DNA of 64,000 bases from Chitinophagaceae bacterium UBA1946 (GTDB lineage Bacteria > Bacteroidota > Bacteroidia > Chitinophagales > Chitinophagaceae), in NCBI GenBank assembly GCA_002336815.1, contig DDEU01000014.1:1-64000 (forward strand). Direction: 5' to 3'. The translations under genes and the position numbers were made by a program. The stretch's first letter is position 1. The number at the start of each line of letters is the position of its first letter. The notes under the pieces were generated by a model. It did no database searches. It saw nothing but the letters and a program-made list of their open reading frames with translations, and was not told the origin of the DNA. This document shows positions 18,691-27,475 of the stretch, in pieces.

Positions 18691-20418
18691 CTACAGGTTT
18701 CCTTTTCTCATTTCTTCTACTGCATGGTTTACTGCTCTTGCAGTAAAAGCCATGTATAAAATAGATGGGCTCTGGCTGCCGGTACTCGTCATGCAGGCGC
18801 CATCTGTTACAAATACATTTTTACAATGGTGCAGTTGATTGAATTCATTTAACAAAGATGTTTTGGGATCTTTGCCCATTCTTACACCTCCCATTTCGTG
18901 AATATCCAGTCCCGGGGGCTGTTTGTTATCGCTGCTGTGTATATTCTTTACACCAGCCGCTTCCAGCATGGCCTGTCCCTGCTCTAAAAAGTCTTTTACC
19001 ATCTTGTCGTCATTGTCATCGTACCCCACAGAAGTGATAAGCAGCGGAATACCCCACTGGTCTTTTTCATCTTTACTTAACCGCACATGGTTCGATTCTT
19101 TGGCAATGGTTTCGCCCTGCATGTACATGTAAACGCCCCAGGTGCCCGGCTCACTGATGGCTTCCTTAAAATCAGCTCCCACAACAGAACGGATATTTTT
19201 ATCACTAAGCGTTTCCCTGTAAGCGCCTGAATAGATCACGTAACCGCCATAAAAATCAGTGTCTCTTTTTTCTACATTCCTGAAATTGGCCATGATGCAT
19301 TCTACCGGCTTTGAAACTTTGTAGTATTTATCTTCATAGCCATCTATATCTCCTCCCATACCACCCCGGTAATTGTGAAAACAAATGTGTTTGCCTAGCT
19401 TGCCACTGTCGTTGCCCAGCCCATTGGGAAAACGATTGGAAGTTGAATTCAGTAATATCAGGTTGGTATTGAGCGAGGAGGCATTCACAAAAATGATCTT
19501 CGCAAAAAATTCTGTTGCCTGTTTGGTATGGGTATCAATCACCCTTACCCCAACCGCTTTTTGTTTTTGTCCATCATAAATAATGGAATGCACAACAGAA
19601 TCGGGCCTGATGGTAAGGTTGCCGGTTTTAGTGGCCCAGGGCAGTGTGCAGCTTACGGAACTGAAGTAACCGCCAAGGGGACAACCTCTCATGCACAAAT
19701 TCCGGTTCTGGCACTGGTTACGGTTTTGATCAATAAATGGTTGCTTCAATTCACTGATGTGCGCCCACCTGCCCGGCACATAATGCCGGTTGAATTTTTC
19801 TTTGATGGTGGCCTGCAAATGTTTTTCTACCACGTTCAGTTCATAGGGCGGCAGAAATTCTCCATCGGGCATGGCAGGAATGCCATCCCGGTTACCGGTT
19901 ACCCCAATGAATTTTTCTACATGGCTGTACCAGTCTTTAATATCGTCATATCCAATGGGAAAAGATTCGCCATAACCGTAGCGCCCGGGTGCAGTAAAAT
20001 CGAAGGAACTCCATCTTGCACAGGCCCGGCCCCAGGTGAGTGATTTACCACCTACCTGGTAACCCCTCACCCATTCAAAAGGTTTTTCCTGCACATAGGG
20101 ATGATCGCCATCTTTTACAAAAAAATGCTGGGTAGCTTCGTCGTAACCGGCCGCCCTGCTGATGAAAGGATTTTCCTTTCTTGTTTTATTGGTGATCTCG
20201 CCACGATGAGGAAGTTCCCATCTTGATAAGTTAGCCGTGGGATAGTCTTTGATGTGCTCTACATTCCTGCCTCTTTCGAGTACCAGGGTTTTCAATCCTT
20301 TTTCGCACAATTCTTTGGCAGCCCAGCCGCCGCTGATACCGCTGCCGATTACGATGGCATCAAAGGTGTTGGTGTCGGTTCCTTTGGCATTGATGTTTAC
20401 CTGTGTGCTATCGGGCAT
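18691..20418 (-). CDS. GMC-family FAD-dependent oxidoreductase
   Basis: 575 aa with an N-terminal FAD-binding motif (VIGSGISGGWAAKEL, about 23-37) followed by LVLERG. The C-terminal GMC domain has HEMGGVRMG and a final block ending in TGSQSPSILYM. Related bacterial GMC proteins oxidise sugars or glycosides, for example at C3, and pass electrons to cytochromes or quinones. No signal peptide is visible. Its start codon shares one base with the stop of the DoxX gene (TGATG), implying coupled translation and perhaps a membrane redox partner. The sugar substrate is inferred from context only. Confidence 0.9.
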   Translation of the reverse strand: MPDSTQVNINAKGTDTNTFDAIVIGSGISGGWAAKELCEKGLKTLVLERGRNVEHIKDYPTANLSRWELPHRGEITNKTRKENPFISRAAGYDEATQHFFVKDGDHPYVQEKPFEWVRGYQVGGKSLTWGRACARWSSFDFTAPGRYGYGESFPIGYDDIKDWYSHVEKFIGVTGNRDGIPAMPDGEFLPPYELNVVEKHLQATIKEKFNRHYVPGRWAHISELKQPFIDQNRNQCQNRNLCMRGCPLGGYFSSVSCTLPWATKTGNLTIRPDSVVHSIIYDGQKQKAVGVRVIDTHTKQATEFFAKIIFVNASSLNTNLILLNSTSNRFPNGLGNDSGKLGKHICFHNYRGGMGGDIDGYEDKYYKVSKPVECIMANFRNVEKRDTDFYGGYVIYSGAYRETLSDKNIRSVVGADFKEAISEPGTWGVYMYMQGETIAKESNHVRLSKDEKDQWGIPLLITSVGYDDNDDKMVKDFLEQGQAMLEAAGVKNIHSSDNKQPPGLDIHEMGGVRMGKDPKTSLLNEFNQLHHCKNVFVTDGACMTSTGSQSPSILYMAFTARAVNHAVEEMRKGNL

Positions 20419-20843
20419 CAGTAATGTATTTTTCTTTTTTGAAAGAATAGATTGTCTAAACCAAATTTCACCGGGCCGGTAAAAAAGAATACCAGCGCCA
20501 GCAGGGCGAAAATGAAAGGATGCTGATCCTGGTACCAGAATTTTCCGCCCCCCACTTTAAAGCAAATGAATATCATATCGATGAACATGAAAAGGGCAGC
20601 AATTCTTGTAAACAAACCCAGTGCAAGGCAAATACCGGTAAGCAGTTCCAATCCCTTACCAAGATACACCATAAACAGCGGTGCCGGAAGCGATTTTATT
20701 ACATCCCATTCGGTGTAGCCTTTCATCAGGCCGGGTTTAAAAACTTCCAGGCCATGGTAGGCCATCAGTAAGCCGGTGACAATACGTAGCAGAACAAGGC
20801 CACTGTTTTTCCAAAGTGGCTCTGCAGAAAAAAGTTTACTCAT
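20418..20843 (-). CDS. DoxX-family integral membrane protein
   Basis: 141 aa, four predicted transmembrane helices (about 17-37, 50-72, 75-98 and 107-125) and the DoxX-type glycine pattern (RIVTGLLMAYHG, GKGLELLTGICLALGLFTR). DoxX proteins are small quinone-linked membrane proteins, some of them subunits of oxidoreductases. The TGATG overlap with the following GMC gene makes a functional pair plausible, with DoxX passing electrons from the sugar oxidoreductase to the quinone pool; that role is inference. Confidence 0.88.
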   Translation of the reverse strand: MSKLFSAEPLWKNSGLVLLRIVTGLLMAYHGLEVFKPGLMKGYTEWDVIKSLPAPLFMVYLGKGLELLTGICLALGLFTRIAALFMFIDMIFICFKVGGGKFWYQDQHPFIFALLALVFFFTGPVKFGLDNLFFQKRKIHY

Positions 20844-20853
20844 AACAATCGTT

Positions 20854-21702
20854 TTATTGGCTGGTATATCTTTCTCCTCCCTTTAGCACTTTGTAAGGCT
20901 GGCCTTCTTCTTCAGCAATGCGGATAAACTCATTTACATCAGCCGTATTAAAACCAAACATATCATAGTGGCAGGGTATCACACATTTTGCATGGATGGC
21001 TTTTGCCAGCATCACTGCTTCCCGGCAATCTAAATTGCCTGCCACTTTTCTTTCGGGCTTATTGCCATTGATGGGCAGCAGTGCCAGGTCAACCGCAAAA
21101 GGTTTTAAAAGGGGTACCATCTCATCAAACCAAAGTGTATCGCCGCTGTGGTAGATGCGGTAACCACCAAATTCGATCACATAGCCCATAAAGCGGCAAT
21201 TCCCGTTTTCGTCCCGCTCTATTTCATTGTGCTTTGCCGGAATGCCATGAAATACAATTTCATGAACACTTAAAGATTGCGAATCACCCAACCCGGTGGG
21301 AAAATATTTTTCACATTGCAGCCTTGCAGCAACAAAATCCCTGTTGGCCTCAGGGATGATGAATGTGATGCCGGGATTGTTTTGCAGGATGGGCAGCAGG
21401 GTTTCTGCATCCAGGTGGTCGGTATGATTGTGGCTGGAGCTTACAATACTGATATTGGTAAACAATTCGGGCCGTACCACCAGTTCGCTGATCCTTGTAT
21501 GCGGCTTGTCGGTAGCGGCATATTTTTTTGTGAGGGAATCCGACAGGTAAGGGTCTATCAAAACACGCTTTCCGCGGCACTGCAGTAAAAAACCGCTTTG
21601 CCCCAGCCACCAGGCGTTAAGATGGGTATCGGCTGCAAAGCTGTCCATCTCCCGGATAAGCGTTTCGTTTTTGTTGACGGCGGGTATCAATTGCATTTCC
21701 AC
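20854..21702 (-). CDS. MBL-fold hydrolase, UlaG-like
   Basis: 282 aa metallo-beta-lactamase-fold protein without a signal peptide. The metal-binding motif HNHTDHLD (His91, His93, Asp95, His96) and later metal ligands in KHNE, HSGDTLWF and CHYDMFGFN are present. The overall pattern (WWLGQSGFLL, LIDPYLSD) resembles UlaG-type lactonases (L-ascorbate-6-phosphate lactonase) and related phosphodiesterases. Next to an oxidoreductase it could open a sugar lactone produced by oxidation, but this is speculative. It lies 10 bp before DoxX and 4 bp after NagB. Confidence 0.88.
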   Translation of the reverse strand: MEMQLIPAVNKNETLIREMDSFAADTHLNAWWLGQSGFLLQCRGKRVLIDPYLSDSLTKKYAATDKPHTRISELVVRPELFTNISIVSSSHNHTDHLDAETLLPILQNNPGITFIIPEANRDFVAARLQCEKYFPTGLGDSQSLSVHEIVFHGIPAKHNEIERDENGNCRFMGYVIEFGGYRIYHSGDTLWFDEMVPLLKPFAVDLALLPINGNKPERKVAGNLDCREAVMLAKAIHAKCVIPCHYDMFGFNTADVNEFIRIAEEEGQPYKVLKGGERYTSQ

Positions 21703-21706
21703 TGTT

Positions 21707-22432
21707 TTATTGGAGACCGGCTGCGGCTTCGCTGTCGATCATTAAAATGCCATTGCCGTGATGCCTTATCAGGCTGGCTGGTGTATGGTTGGTAATCTCT
21801 TCTGCCAATGCCTGTTTAATAATTGCCGCTTTCTTTTTTCCATTGGCCATCATGAGCAAAGTGCCTGATTCCAGCACCTGTTCCAGCCCGATGGTGATGC
21901 CTTTACTGGCTGGCACTTCAGCATCAAAATATTTTTGCCCCACCGATAAAGTGGTAGCATCGAGCTGTGTTACATGTGCGTTTAGGGTGATGCTGGTGCC
22001 GGGTTCGTTGAAGCCAATATGGCCATTCATGCCCACCCCTACCAGCATAAAATCAATTCCTTTTTTTTGAAGGACAAGCGCATTCATTTTATCGCATTCT
22101 GCCTGAAGATCGGGTGCCATTGCATCAAACAAATGAACCTGCTCCGGCTGTAAGCCCAGTGGCTGCACCAGGTATTTTTGCAGAAAGTAATGGCAACTGC
22201 CGGCATTTTCCGGGGGAATACCCACCCATTCATCAAGCCCGATGAAAGTACACTGTTTGAAATTTGTGTGTTCTTTATGGGCCATTTCTGCCAGCAATTC
22301 ATACGTACGCCTGGGCGTATCGCCGGAGGCAAAACAAAAAACGGTGCCGGGCTTTTTGGTTACTGTGGCAATGATCAATGCAGCAGCAGCCAAGGAAAGC
22401 GCTTCGTAACTGTCAAATACCTGCAATTCCAT
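21707..22432 (-). CDS. nagB: Glucosamine-6-phosphate deaminase/isomerase family
   Basis: 241 aa from the preferred Met at 22432; the frame allows a start at 22471, but those 13 extra residues (MPLYNSYPTKKHF) look unlike the family. Motifs FIGLDEW and GVGMNGHIGFNEPG are typical of NagB, with the catalytic His and Glu retained. The Asn in MNGH replaces the Asp of the E. coli enzyme, as also seen, as I recall, in Bacillus-type NagB. It would convert glucosamine-6-phosphate to fructose-6-phosphate and ammonia, or act on a related sugar phosphate. The SIS and ROK genes nearby support a phosphosugar role. No nagA is seen in the window. Confidence 0.85.
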   Translation of the reverse strand: MELQVFDSYEALSLAAAALIIATVTKKPGTVFCFASGDTPRRTYELLAEMAHKEHTNFKQCTFIGLDEWVGIPPENAGSCHYFLQKYLVQPLGLQPEQVHLFDAMAPDLQAECDKMNALVLQKKGIDFMLVGVGMNGHIGFNEPGTSITLNAHVTQLDATTLSVGQKYFDAEVPASKGITIGLEQVLESGTLLMMANGKKKAAIIKQALAEEITNHTPASLIRHHGNGILMIDSEAAAGLQ

Positions 22433-22498
22433 AAAGTGTTTTTTAGTGGGATAACTATTATACAACGGCATTAAAAATGCCTTCTTTTTTAAAATAAC

Positions 22499-23527
22499 TT
22501 ATAATCCTGCTCTTACTTTTTTTGCACCGGCCACCATGTTGACGAGCTTTTGCCTTGATGCCCACCTGGCTGTTTGGCTGAGGCCGCAGTCTGGTGCCAC
22601 CGATAGTTTTTCGGCCGGTATAAATTTCAAACAGCGGTTGATCCTTTCCACCACATCTGCTACCGTTTCGATATAATAATTTTTTACATCGATGATGCCT
22701 ACAGCAACGTTCATTTTTTCTGCAAAAGGTTGCAGCAGTTCGATCTCTGCAAATTCACGATTGGCCATCTCGATATGGATCTCATCAATGTCCAGTTCCA
22801 GGAAATCGGGCAGCATGGGCTGTATACTCCGGTAACCCACCGGCCGGCCTTTAAAATTGCCAAAGCAGAGGTGGGTACTAAGATTGCATTTGCCCACTAC
22901 CGGTTTTACCGTGCGGTTAAAAATATCTACAAAACGTTTGGTATCTTCTTTATATGCATAACAGCTCATGCTGGGCTCATCAACAGTGATCTCCGTACAA
23001 CCCGCCGCCACCAGGGCTTCCAGCTCTTTGCTGATAAAAGGTAACAGTGCTTCTGTGATCGCATAGCGGTCTTTGTATTCCGAATTGGGCAACAGTCTCC
23101 CGCTTAATGTATAAGGACCAGGAACACTGGCTTTGAGTGTAAAGCCCGCCGGTGCCAGTTTTTTGAGGCGTTCAAATTCCTTTACCGCACCCAGTCCATT
23201 GGGGGCGCTCAGCGTTGATACGATGTTATTCTTTCCACGCTGGTCGTGTGCCGGCGGACCAAATTTTCGTGTTTCGGCATCATTGTTTTCGATACCGTTG
23301 ATATAACCGTAAAAAGATAAATTAAAATCGAGCCTGGTTTGTTCGCCGTCTGTTATCACATCCAGCCCGGCCGTTACCTGGTCGTGGATGGCGGCGATCA
23401 CAGCATCTTCTATCATCTCATCAATATCTGCTTTGCCAAATTTGTCGAGGTTTTGCGAAGCAAATTCAAGCCAGCCCGGGAAAGGATAGCTGCCTACAAC
23501 AGTGGTGCGAATGGGAGTGGTATTCAT
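22499..23527 (-). CDS. MetE C-terminal-domain-like methyltransferase/zinc protein
   Basis: 342 aa, comparable to the C-terminal (catalytic) half of cobalamin-independent methionine synthase and too short for full MetE. The likely zinc ligands are all present: His and Cys in STHLCFGNF, Glu in IHIEMANRE and Cys in APDCGLS. The N terminus TTVVGSYPFPGW is typical of stand-alone versions. Some stand-alone homologues use other methyl donors or have unknown reactions. It is odd in a sugar cluster, lying between SIS and NagB genes after a 144-bp gap, the largest inside this block. Function here is unknown. Confidence 0.85.
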   Translation of the reverse strand: MNTTPIRTTVVGSYPFPGWLEFASQNLDKFGKADIDEMIEDAVIAAIHDQVTAGLDVITDGEQTRLDFNLSFYGYINGIENNDAETRKFGPPAHDQRGKNNIVSTLSAPNGLGAVKEFERLKKLAPAGFTLKASVPGPYTLSGRLLPNSEYKDRYAITEALLPFISKELEALVAAGCTEITVDEPSMSCYAYKEDTKRFVDIFNRTVKPVVGKCNLSTHLCFGNFKGRPVGYRSIQPMLPDFLELDIDEIHIEMANREFAEIELLQPFAEKMNVAVGIIDVKNYYIETVADVVERINRCLKFIPAEKLSVAPDCGLSQTARWASRQKLVNMVAGAKKVRAGL

Positions 23528-23671
23528 ATTTTTTGATTGACTGAAAATTGATATTATTGATTGACCCCATTAGAGTTCATCCTTTGAACCTGGTTGAGAA
23601 TCTTTGTTATTTGTTGTCTAAAAGAAGGCCGGTATTTTTCATTATCAACAGGCAGGAAAAGATCTGCATCC

Positions 23672-24457
23672 TCATCGATCTTTTCCAACATTGTTATACA
23701 AGCGGCTCATGCGTTGTGAATGTTCATCGTAAGCGCTTTCGAACAGGGCGGTGGCTTTTTGTTCTCCCACAACAGAAGTGGCGGTCAACACTTTTGGTGG
23801 ATGACCAGCATCTGTTAACAGCTTTGCCAGTTCTGCCTTAATGCAGTTGATCATCATCACACCACCGATGGAAGAGCCTGGCGCAACCGGTGTTTCGAGG
23901 CCCTCGATATAGATCATGGAATCACCCGATGGTGCACCGGTATCCAATACCAGGTCTGCAAAATCCGTCAGCTTTTTTCCATCCGCTCTTTTGCTATTAC
24001 TGCTGGCCGAATGTTCTTTTGTTACGAGGGCAACTGTTTTTATTTTTTGTTGCTGAAACAATTCCGCCATTTCAACAGGCACGTTATTGGTACCACTGGA
24101 AGAGATCACCAATGCACAATCCAACTCACTCAACGCAAAATTTCGGAGTATCCTGCCAGCCAGCCCGGGAACATTTTCTAAGAACATTGCCTGCCGCTGT
24201 CCATTGGCGCCCGTAACGTTGTTGTGGAATGTAAGTGACAACTCCACGATGGGATTGAAGCCGGGAAAGGATCCATACCTCGGCCACATTTCTTCTACCA
24301 TGATCCTGCTGTGGCCGGTGCCAAATAAATGCACTACCCTGCCGGCCAGTATGCTTTGTGCAAACCAGGCGGCCGCCTGCTGAATTTGTGCTTCCTGCGC
24401 TTTAACTTTCTCCAGTATCTCACCGCATTTTTGTAAATAGCTTGTTGTAACACTCAT
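23672..24457 (-). CDS. SIS-domain sugar-phosphate protein (UPF0309-like)
   Basis: 261 aa with one SIS domain: VVHLFGTGHSR starts the phosphosugar-binding fold, and LVISSSGTNNVPVEMAE carries the Ser/Gly loop. The helical N terminus and TGAPSGDSMIYIEG match the UPF0309 type rather than MurQ or AgaS. SIS proteins isomerise or bind phosphorylated sugars in the cytosol. It lies 17 bp after the ROK kinase gene, so the kinase product is a plausible ligand. Exact reaction is not known. Confidence 0.85.
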   Translation of the reverse strand: MSVTTSYLQKCGEILEKVKAQEAQIQQAAAWFAQSILAGRVVHLFGTGHSRIMVEEMWPRYGSFPGFNPIVELSLTFHNNVTGANGQRQAMFLENVPGLAGRILRNFALSELDCALVISSSGTNNVPVEMAELFQQQKIKTVALVTKEHSASSNSKRADGKKLTDFADLVLDTGAPSGDSMIYIEGLETPVAPGSSIGGVMMINCIKAELAKLLTDAGHPPKVLTATSVVGEQKATALFESAYDEHSQRMSRLYNNVGKDR

Positions 24458-24474
24458 CTTTTTATCACATTGTT

Positions 24475-25359
24475 TTATTTGGTCATTGCAAAACTTGCTG
24501 CACCAATGGCACCGGCAAGGTCGCCATAAGTTGCTTTTACAATTGGCGTGGTAGTATTATCAGGTTGCCACTCATATTGTTTCATAAATTCATTGAGGGG
24601 TACAAACAGGTCGTCGCCCGCCTCCGCTATTCCACCGCCGATTACGATGAGTTCGGGCGATAACAAATTTGATACAGAAGCAAGGCCGATACCCAGGTGC
24701 CTTACCGAACGCAACCAAACCTCTTTTGCAAATTCATCGCCATTCCTGTAAGCATCCAGCATTTGTTCTGTAGAAGTAAATTTTCCCTGGCTCCGCTTCC
24801 CGATGGTATAATTGCCAATGAACTCTTCCAGGCTGCCGGGCATACCTGTTACATCACAATCTCCGGTATCATTGATCACCATGTGGCCGATATGGCCTGC
24901 TTTATTCATCGCACCCTGGTAGGGCTTTCCATCGATCAGGATAGCGCCGCCCACCCCGGTACCCAGGGTGATCATCACTACATTTTTTTTATCTTTCGCT
25001 GCACCAAATCTTGCCTCTCCCATCATGGCCGCCACGGTATCGTTCAGTACGTAGGTAGGTTGCTCTAAGAACGCTGACCAGTCGAGGTTTTCAAGCCCCT
25101 GCATACGGCCGGGCATACACGAAATACAGGTATTGGCGGCATTGGGCAAGCCGGGCGCCGATAAGCCGATATTTACTTTGTCTGTATCCAGCAATGCACG
25201 GAACACCTGTGTTGCAACAGCCACTGCTTTCTTCCAGGCCATGCCACTACCATCATTGGTGGGCTGGTAATTTTCATGCAACACGTTGCCACTGGCATCC
25301 AATACCACGGCTTTAATTCGGGATCCACCAAGATCAATTCCAATTGTGACTGTGTTCAT
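24475..25359 (-). CDS. ROK-family sugar kinase
   Basis: 294 aa. ATP-binding motif GIDLGGSRIKAVV, the catalytic Asp in LNDTVAAMMGEARFG, and TLGTGVGGAI are all visible, with the signature AGHIGHMV following. The usual ROK zinc loop (CxCGxxGCxE) is degenerate, reading DCDVTGMPGSLEE with only one Cys, as in some metal-independent glucokinases. It probably phosphorylates a hexose or amino sugar released by the secreted hydrolases. No DNA-binding domain is present, so it is a kinase and not a NagC-type repressor. Confidence 0.9.
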   Translation of the reverse strand: MNTVTIGIDLGGSRIKAVVLDASGNVLHENYQPTNDGSGMAWKKAVAVATQVFRALLDTDKVNIGLSAPGLPNAANTCISCMPGRMQGLENLDWSAFLEQPTYVLNDTVAAMMGEARFGAAKDKKNVVMITLGTGVGGAILIDGKPYQGAMNKAGHIGHMVINDTGDCDVTGMPGSLEEFIGNYTIGKRSQGKFTSTEQMLDAYRNGDEFAKEVWLRSVRHLGIGLASVSNLLSPELIVIGGGIAEAGDDLFVPLNEFMKQYEWQPDNTTTPIVKATYGDLAGAIGAASFAMTK

Positions 25360-25409
25360 GCGTTTGATATTTTTTTATTCCTCGTAAAAACCGGAATTAA
25401 TTATTGTTG

Positions 25410-26195
25410 TTAAAACTGCCCTTCACTAACGGACCATCCGCCATCTACTGCTACCACCTGGCCGGTGGTATATTTTGAAAGATCACTCATAAAATAGGTC
25501 GCCAGTCCATCCAGGTCTGCCGGCTGCCCGATCCTTCCTCCATCCAGCGGTTGCTTGGTATGAATGAAAGAAAGAATGGTTTCATTTTCGGCAGCACGTT
25601 TTGCCATGGGCGTTTCTACCAATGCCGGGGCGATCACATTTACACGGATATTATTTGCTGCGTAATATGCCGCTACCGATCTTGTAAACCCAATGATGGC
25701 TGCTTTTGCCGCTGCATAAGCATGGGTTGAAAAATATTGGGGTGATGGGGAAAAGCCCAGTACCGATCCCATGTTCAAAATGGTGCCACCTTTTTTTAAG
25801 GCCAGGAACTGCTGAACTGCTGCCTGGTTAGAAAGCATCAGCGAGGTTACATTTAATTCAAATGTTTTGTTCCATCCTTCCAGCGATAGTTCATGCAAAG
25901 GACCGTCACCCATTTTTCTACCACTTCCTCCCGCCACATGGTACAATCCATCAAAACTGCCAAATTGTTGCACACAGGTTTCGATTGCCTGTACAGCAGT
26001 GTGGGGCATGGTAGCATCGCCACTGATGGCAATGGCCCTGTTACCCAATATTTCGGCTGCGGCAGTTACACTGTCGAGGTTTCTGCCAACCACCACCACA
26101 CGTGCCCCCTGTGCAACGAATGCTTTGGCTGAAGATAAACCAATACCCGTGGTACCGCCGATGATTACGATGTTTTTATTGCTGAGATCACTCAT
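25410..26195 (-). CDS. Short-chain dehydrogenase/reductase
   Basis: 261 aa classical SDR. The nucleotide-binding motif GGTTGIG, the catalytic Ser in NMGSVLG, the YAAAK active site and the C-terminal AVDGGWSV are present. It is NAD(P)-dependent and probably acts on a sugar or sugar acid given the neighbours. Its ATG overlaps the stop of the upstream Gfo/Idh/MocA gene by one base (TAATG), so the two are likely made together and may act in succession. Confidence 0.92.
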   Translation of the reverse strand: MSDLSNKNIVIIGGTTGIGLSSAKAFVAQGARVVVVGRNLDSVTAAAEILGNRAIAISGDATMPHTAVQAIETCVQQFGSFDGLYHVAGGSGRKMGDGPLHELSLEGWNKTFELNVTSLMLSNQAAVQQFLALKKGGTILNMGSVLGFSPSPQYFSTHAYAAAKAAIIGFTRSVAAYYAANNIRVNVIAPALVETPMAKRAAENETILSFIHTKQPLDGGRIGQPADLDGLATYFMSDLSKYTTGQVVAVDGGWSVSEGQF

Positions 26196-27376
26196 TACCT
26201 TCTTTCTATGGAACCTGTTTTTTTATTTTTTATAATGAACTTCTTTTCACCGTTGGGCAGCACTTCTTCTTTTACCAGGTAAAAATCCGCATCATATTCT
26301 GTCAGTTGTTTGGTGGTCTTTGCTGCTGCTACACCACGCCAGTCGCTGATCACTATTGGCTCCCAGTTTTTTGTTTTGGCAGAAAGATAGGCTGCATCCA
26401 GGATGGCATTAACAATATAACCATCGTAAAAAGTTTCTGCAGGCTGTTTGTTTTTATCGATGGCATCAAACATATCGGTGAACATGTGGCTGTAACCCAA
26501 TTCATGCACTTCATCCCCTACCGGGAACAGCCAGCCACTGTTGCTTTCTGCCTTTTCTGCAATATAATCGCCCCCCTTTCCGGTAGTGAACATTTCAAAC
26601 CCGGTGCGTAAAAAATTATTGGCCCAGATGGTTCCTTCGGTTCCCATCACTTCATCCCGAAGATCCATTCCACCCCTAAAGGTCCAGCTCACTTCAAATT
26701 GCCCGATGGCACCGTTCTCATATTTCACCAAACCAATGGCATTGTCTTCAGCATCGATGGGATGCACCCTTGTATCGGCCCAGCACATCACTTCCACCGG
26801 CTTTATATTTTTGCCGATAAAATTCCTGCTGATCTCTACGCAATGACAACCAAGATCGATCATACAACCACCTCCCGACTTTTCTTTATCCCAGAACCAA
26901 TCGCTGTGCGGACCAGGATGTGTTTCCCTGCTTTTTGTCCAGATCACTTCACCAATGGCACCGGCCTGTACGCTGGCAAGTGATTTTAAAAACTTGGGTG
27001 TATAACAAAGATCTTCAAGATACCCGCCGGTTACATTGGCTTTGTCAACCGCCTGCAGCATCTGCAGGGCTTCCTGTGCATTACGCCCAAGCGGCTTGGT
27101 ACATAACACATGCTTGCCTGCAACGGCGCTTAGTAAAACTGCTTCCAGATGCATATCGTTGGATAAGCCGATGATCACCGCATCTACTTCACTATTTTCA
27201 ACACAATCTTTAATACTGGTGGTATAATGTGGTACGCCATAATCTGCTGCAAACTTTTTTGCATTGGCTTCGCTGCGGCTGTACACCGATACGATTACAT
27301 CTTTGCGGCGCTGTGCCACCAGTGAATCAGCGTAAAATCTTGAAATGAATCCTGAACCAAGTATTGCCAGTTTCAT
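26195..27376 (-). CDS. Gfo/Idh/MocA-family oxidoreductase
   Basis: 393 aa, cytosolic (no signal peptide). The N-terminal Rossmann motif is AILGSGFISRFYADSL and the family motif reads CTKPLGRNA where EKP is usual, so Glu is replaced by Thr at that position. The C-terminal alpha/beta domain starts near SRETHPGPHSDWFW, with DLGCHCVEISR holding the usual catalytic His. Members oxidise or epimerise sugars and inositols with NAD(P). The one-base overlap with the SDR gene suggests a shared pathway. Confidence 0.9.
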   Translation of the reverse strand: MKLAILGSGFISRFYADSLVAQRRKDVIVSVYSRSEANAKKFAADYGVPHYTTSIKDCVENSEVDAVIIGLSNDMHLEAVLLSAVAGKHVLCTKPLGRNAQEALQMLQAVDKANVTGGYLEDLCYTPKFLKSLASVQAGAIGEVIWTKSRETHPGPHSDWFWDKEKSGGGCMIDLGCHCVEISRNFIGKNIKPVEVMCWADTRVHPIDAEDNAIGLVKYENGAIGQFEVSWTFRGGMDLRDEVMGTEGTIWANNFLRTGFEMFTTGKGGDYIAEKAESNSGWLFPVGDEVHELGYSHMFTDMFDAIDKNKQPAETFYDGYIVNAILDAAYLSAKTKNWEPIVISDWRGVAAAKTTKQLTEYDADFYLVKEEVLPNGEKKFIIKNKKTGSIERR

Positions 27377-27475
27377 AATTTACTATGTTTTAGAAATTTA
27401 TTGTTTGAAGAATTACTGTTGTTATAATATCATAGCAATCGCTGCATTGTTACTAAGATTGGGCTGCTGCATTCG

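Noticed and set aside
19528..20043. 171-aa plus-strand reading frame
   Set aside because: It is antisense to the GMC oxidoreductase and has no known motifs.
24475..25359. NagC-type repressor instead of kinase
   Set aside because: There is no N-terminal helix-turn-helix, and the kinase motifs begin at residue 7.
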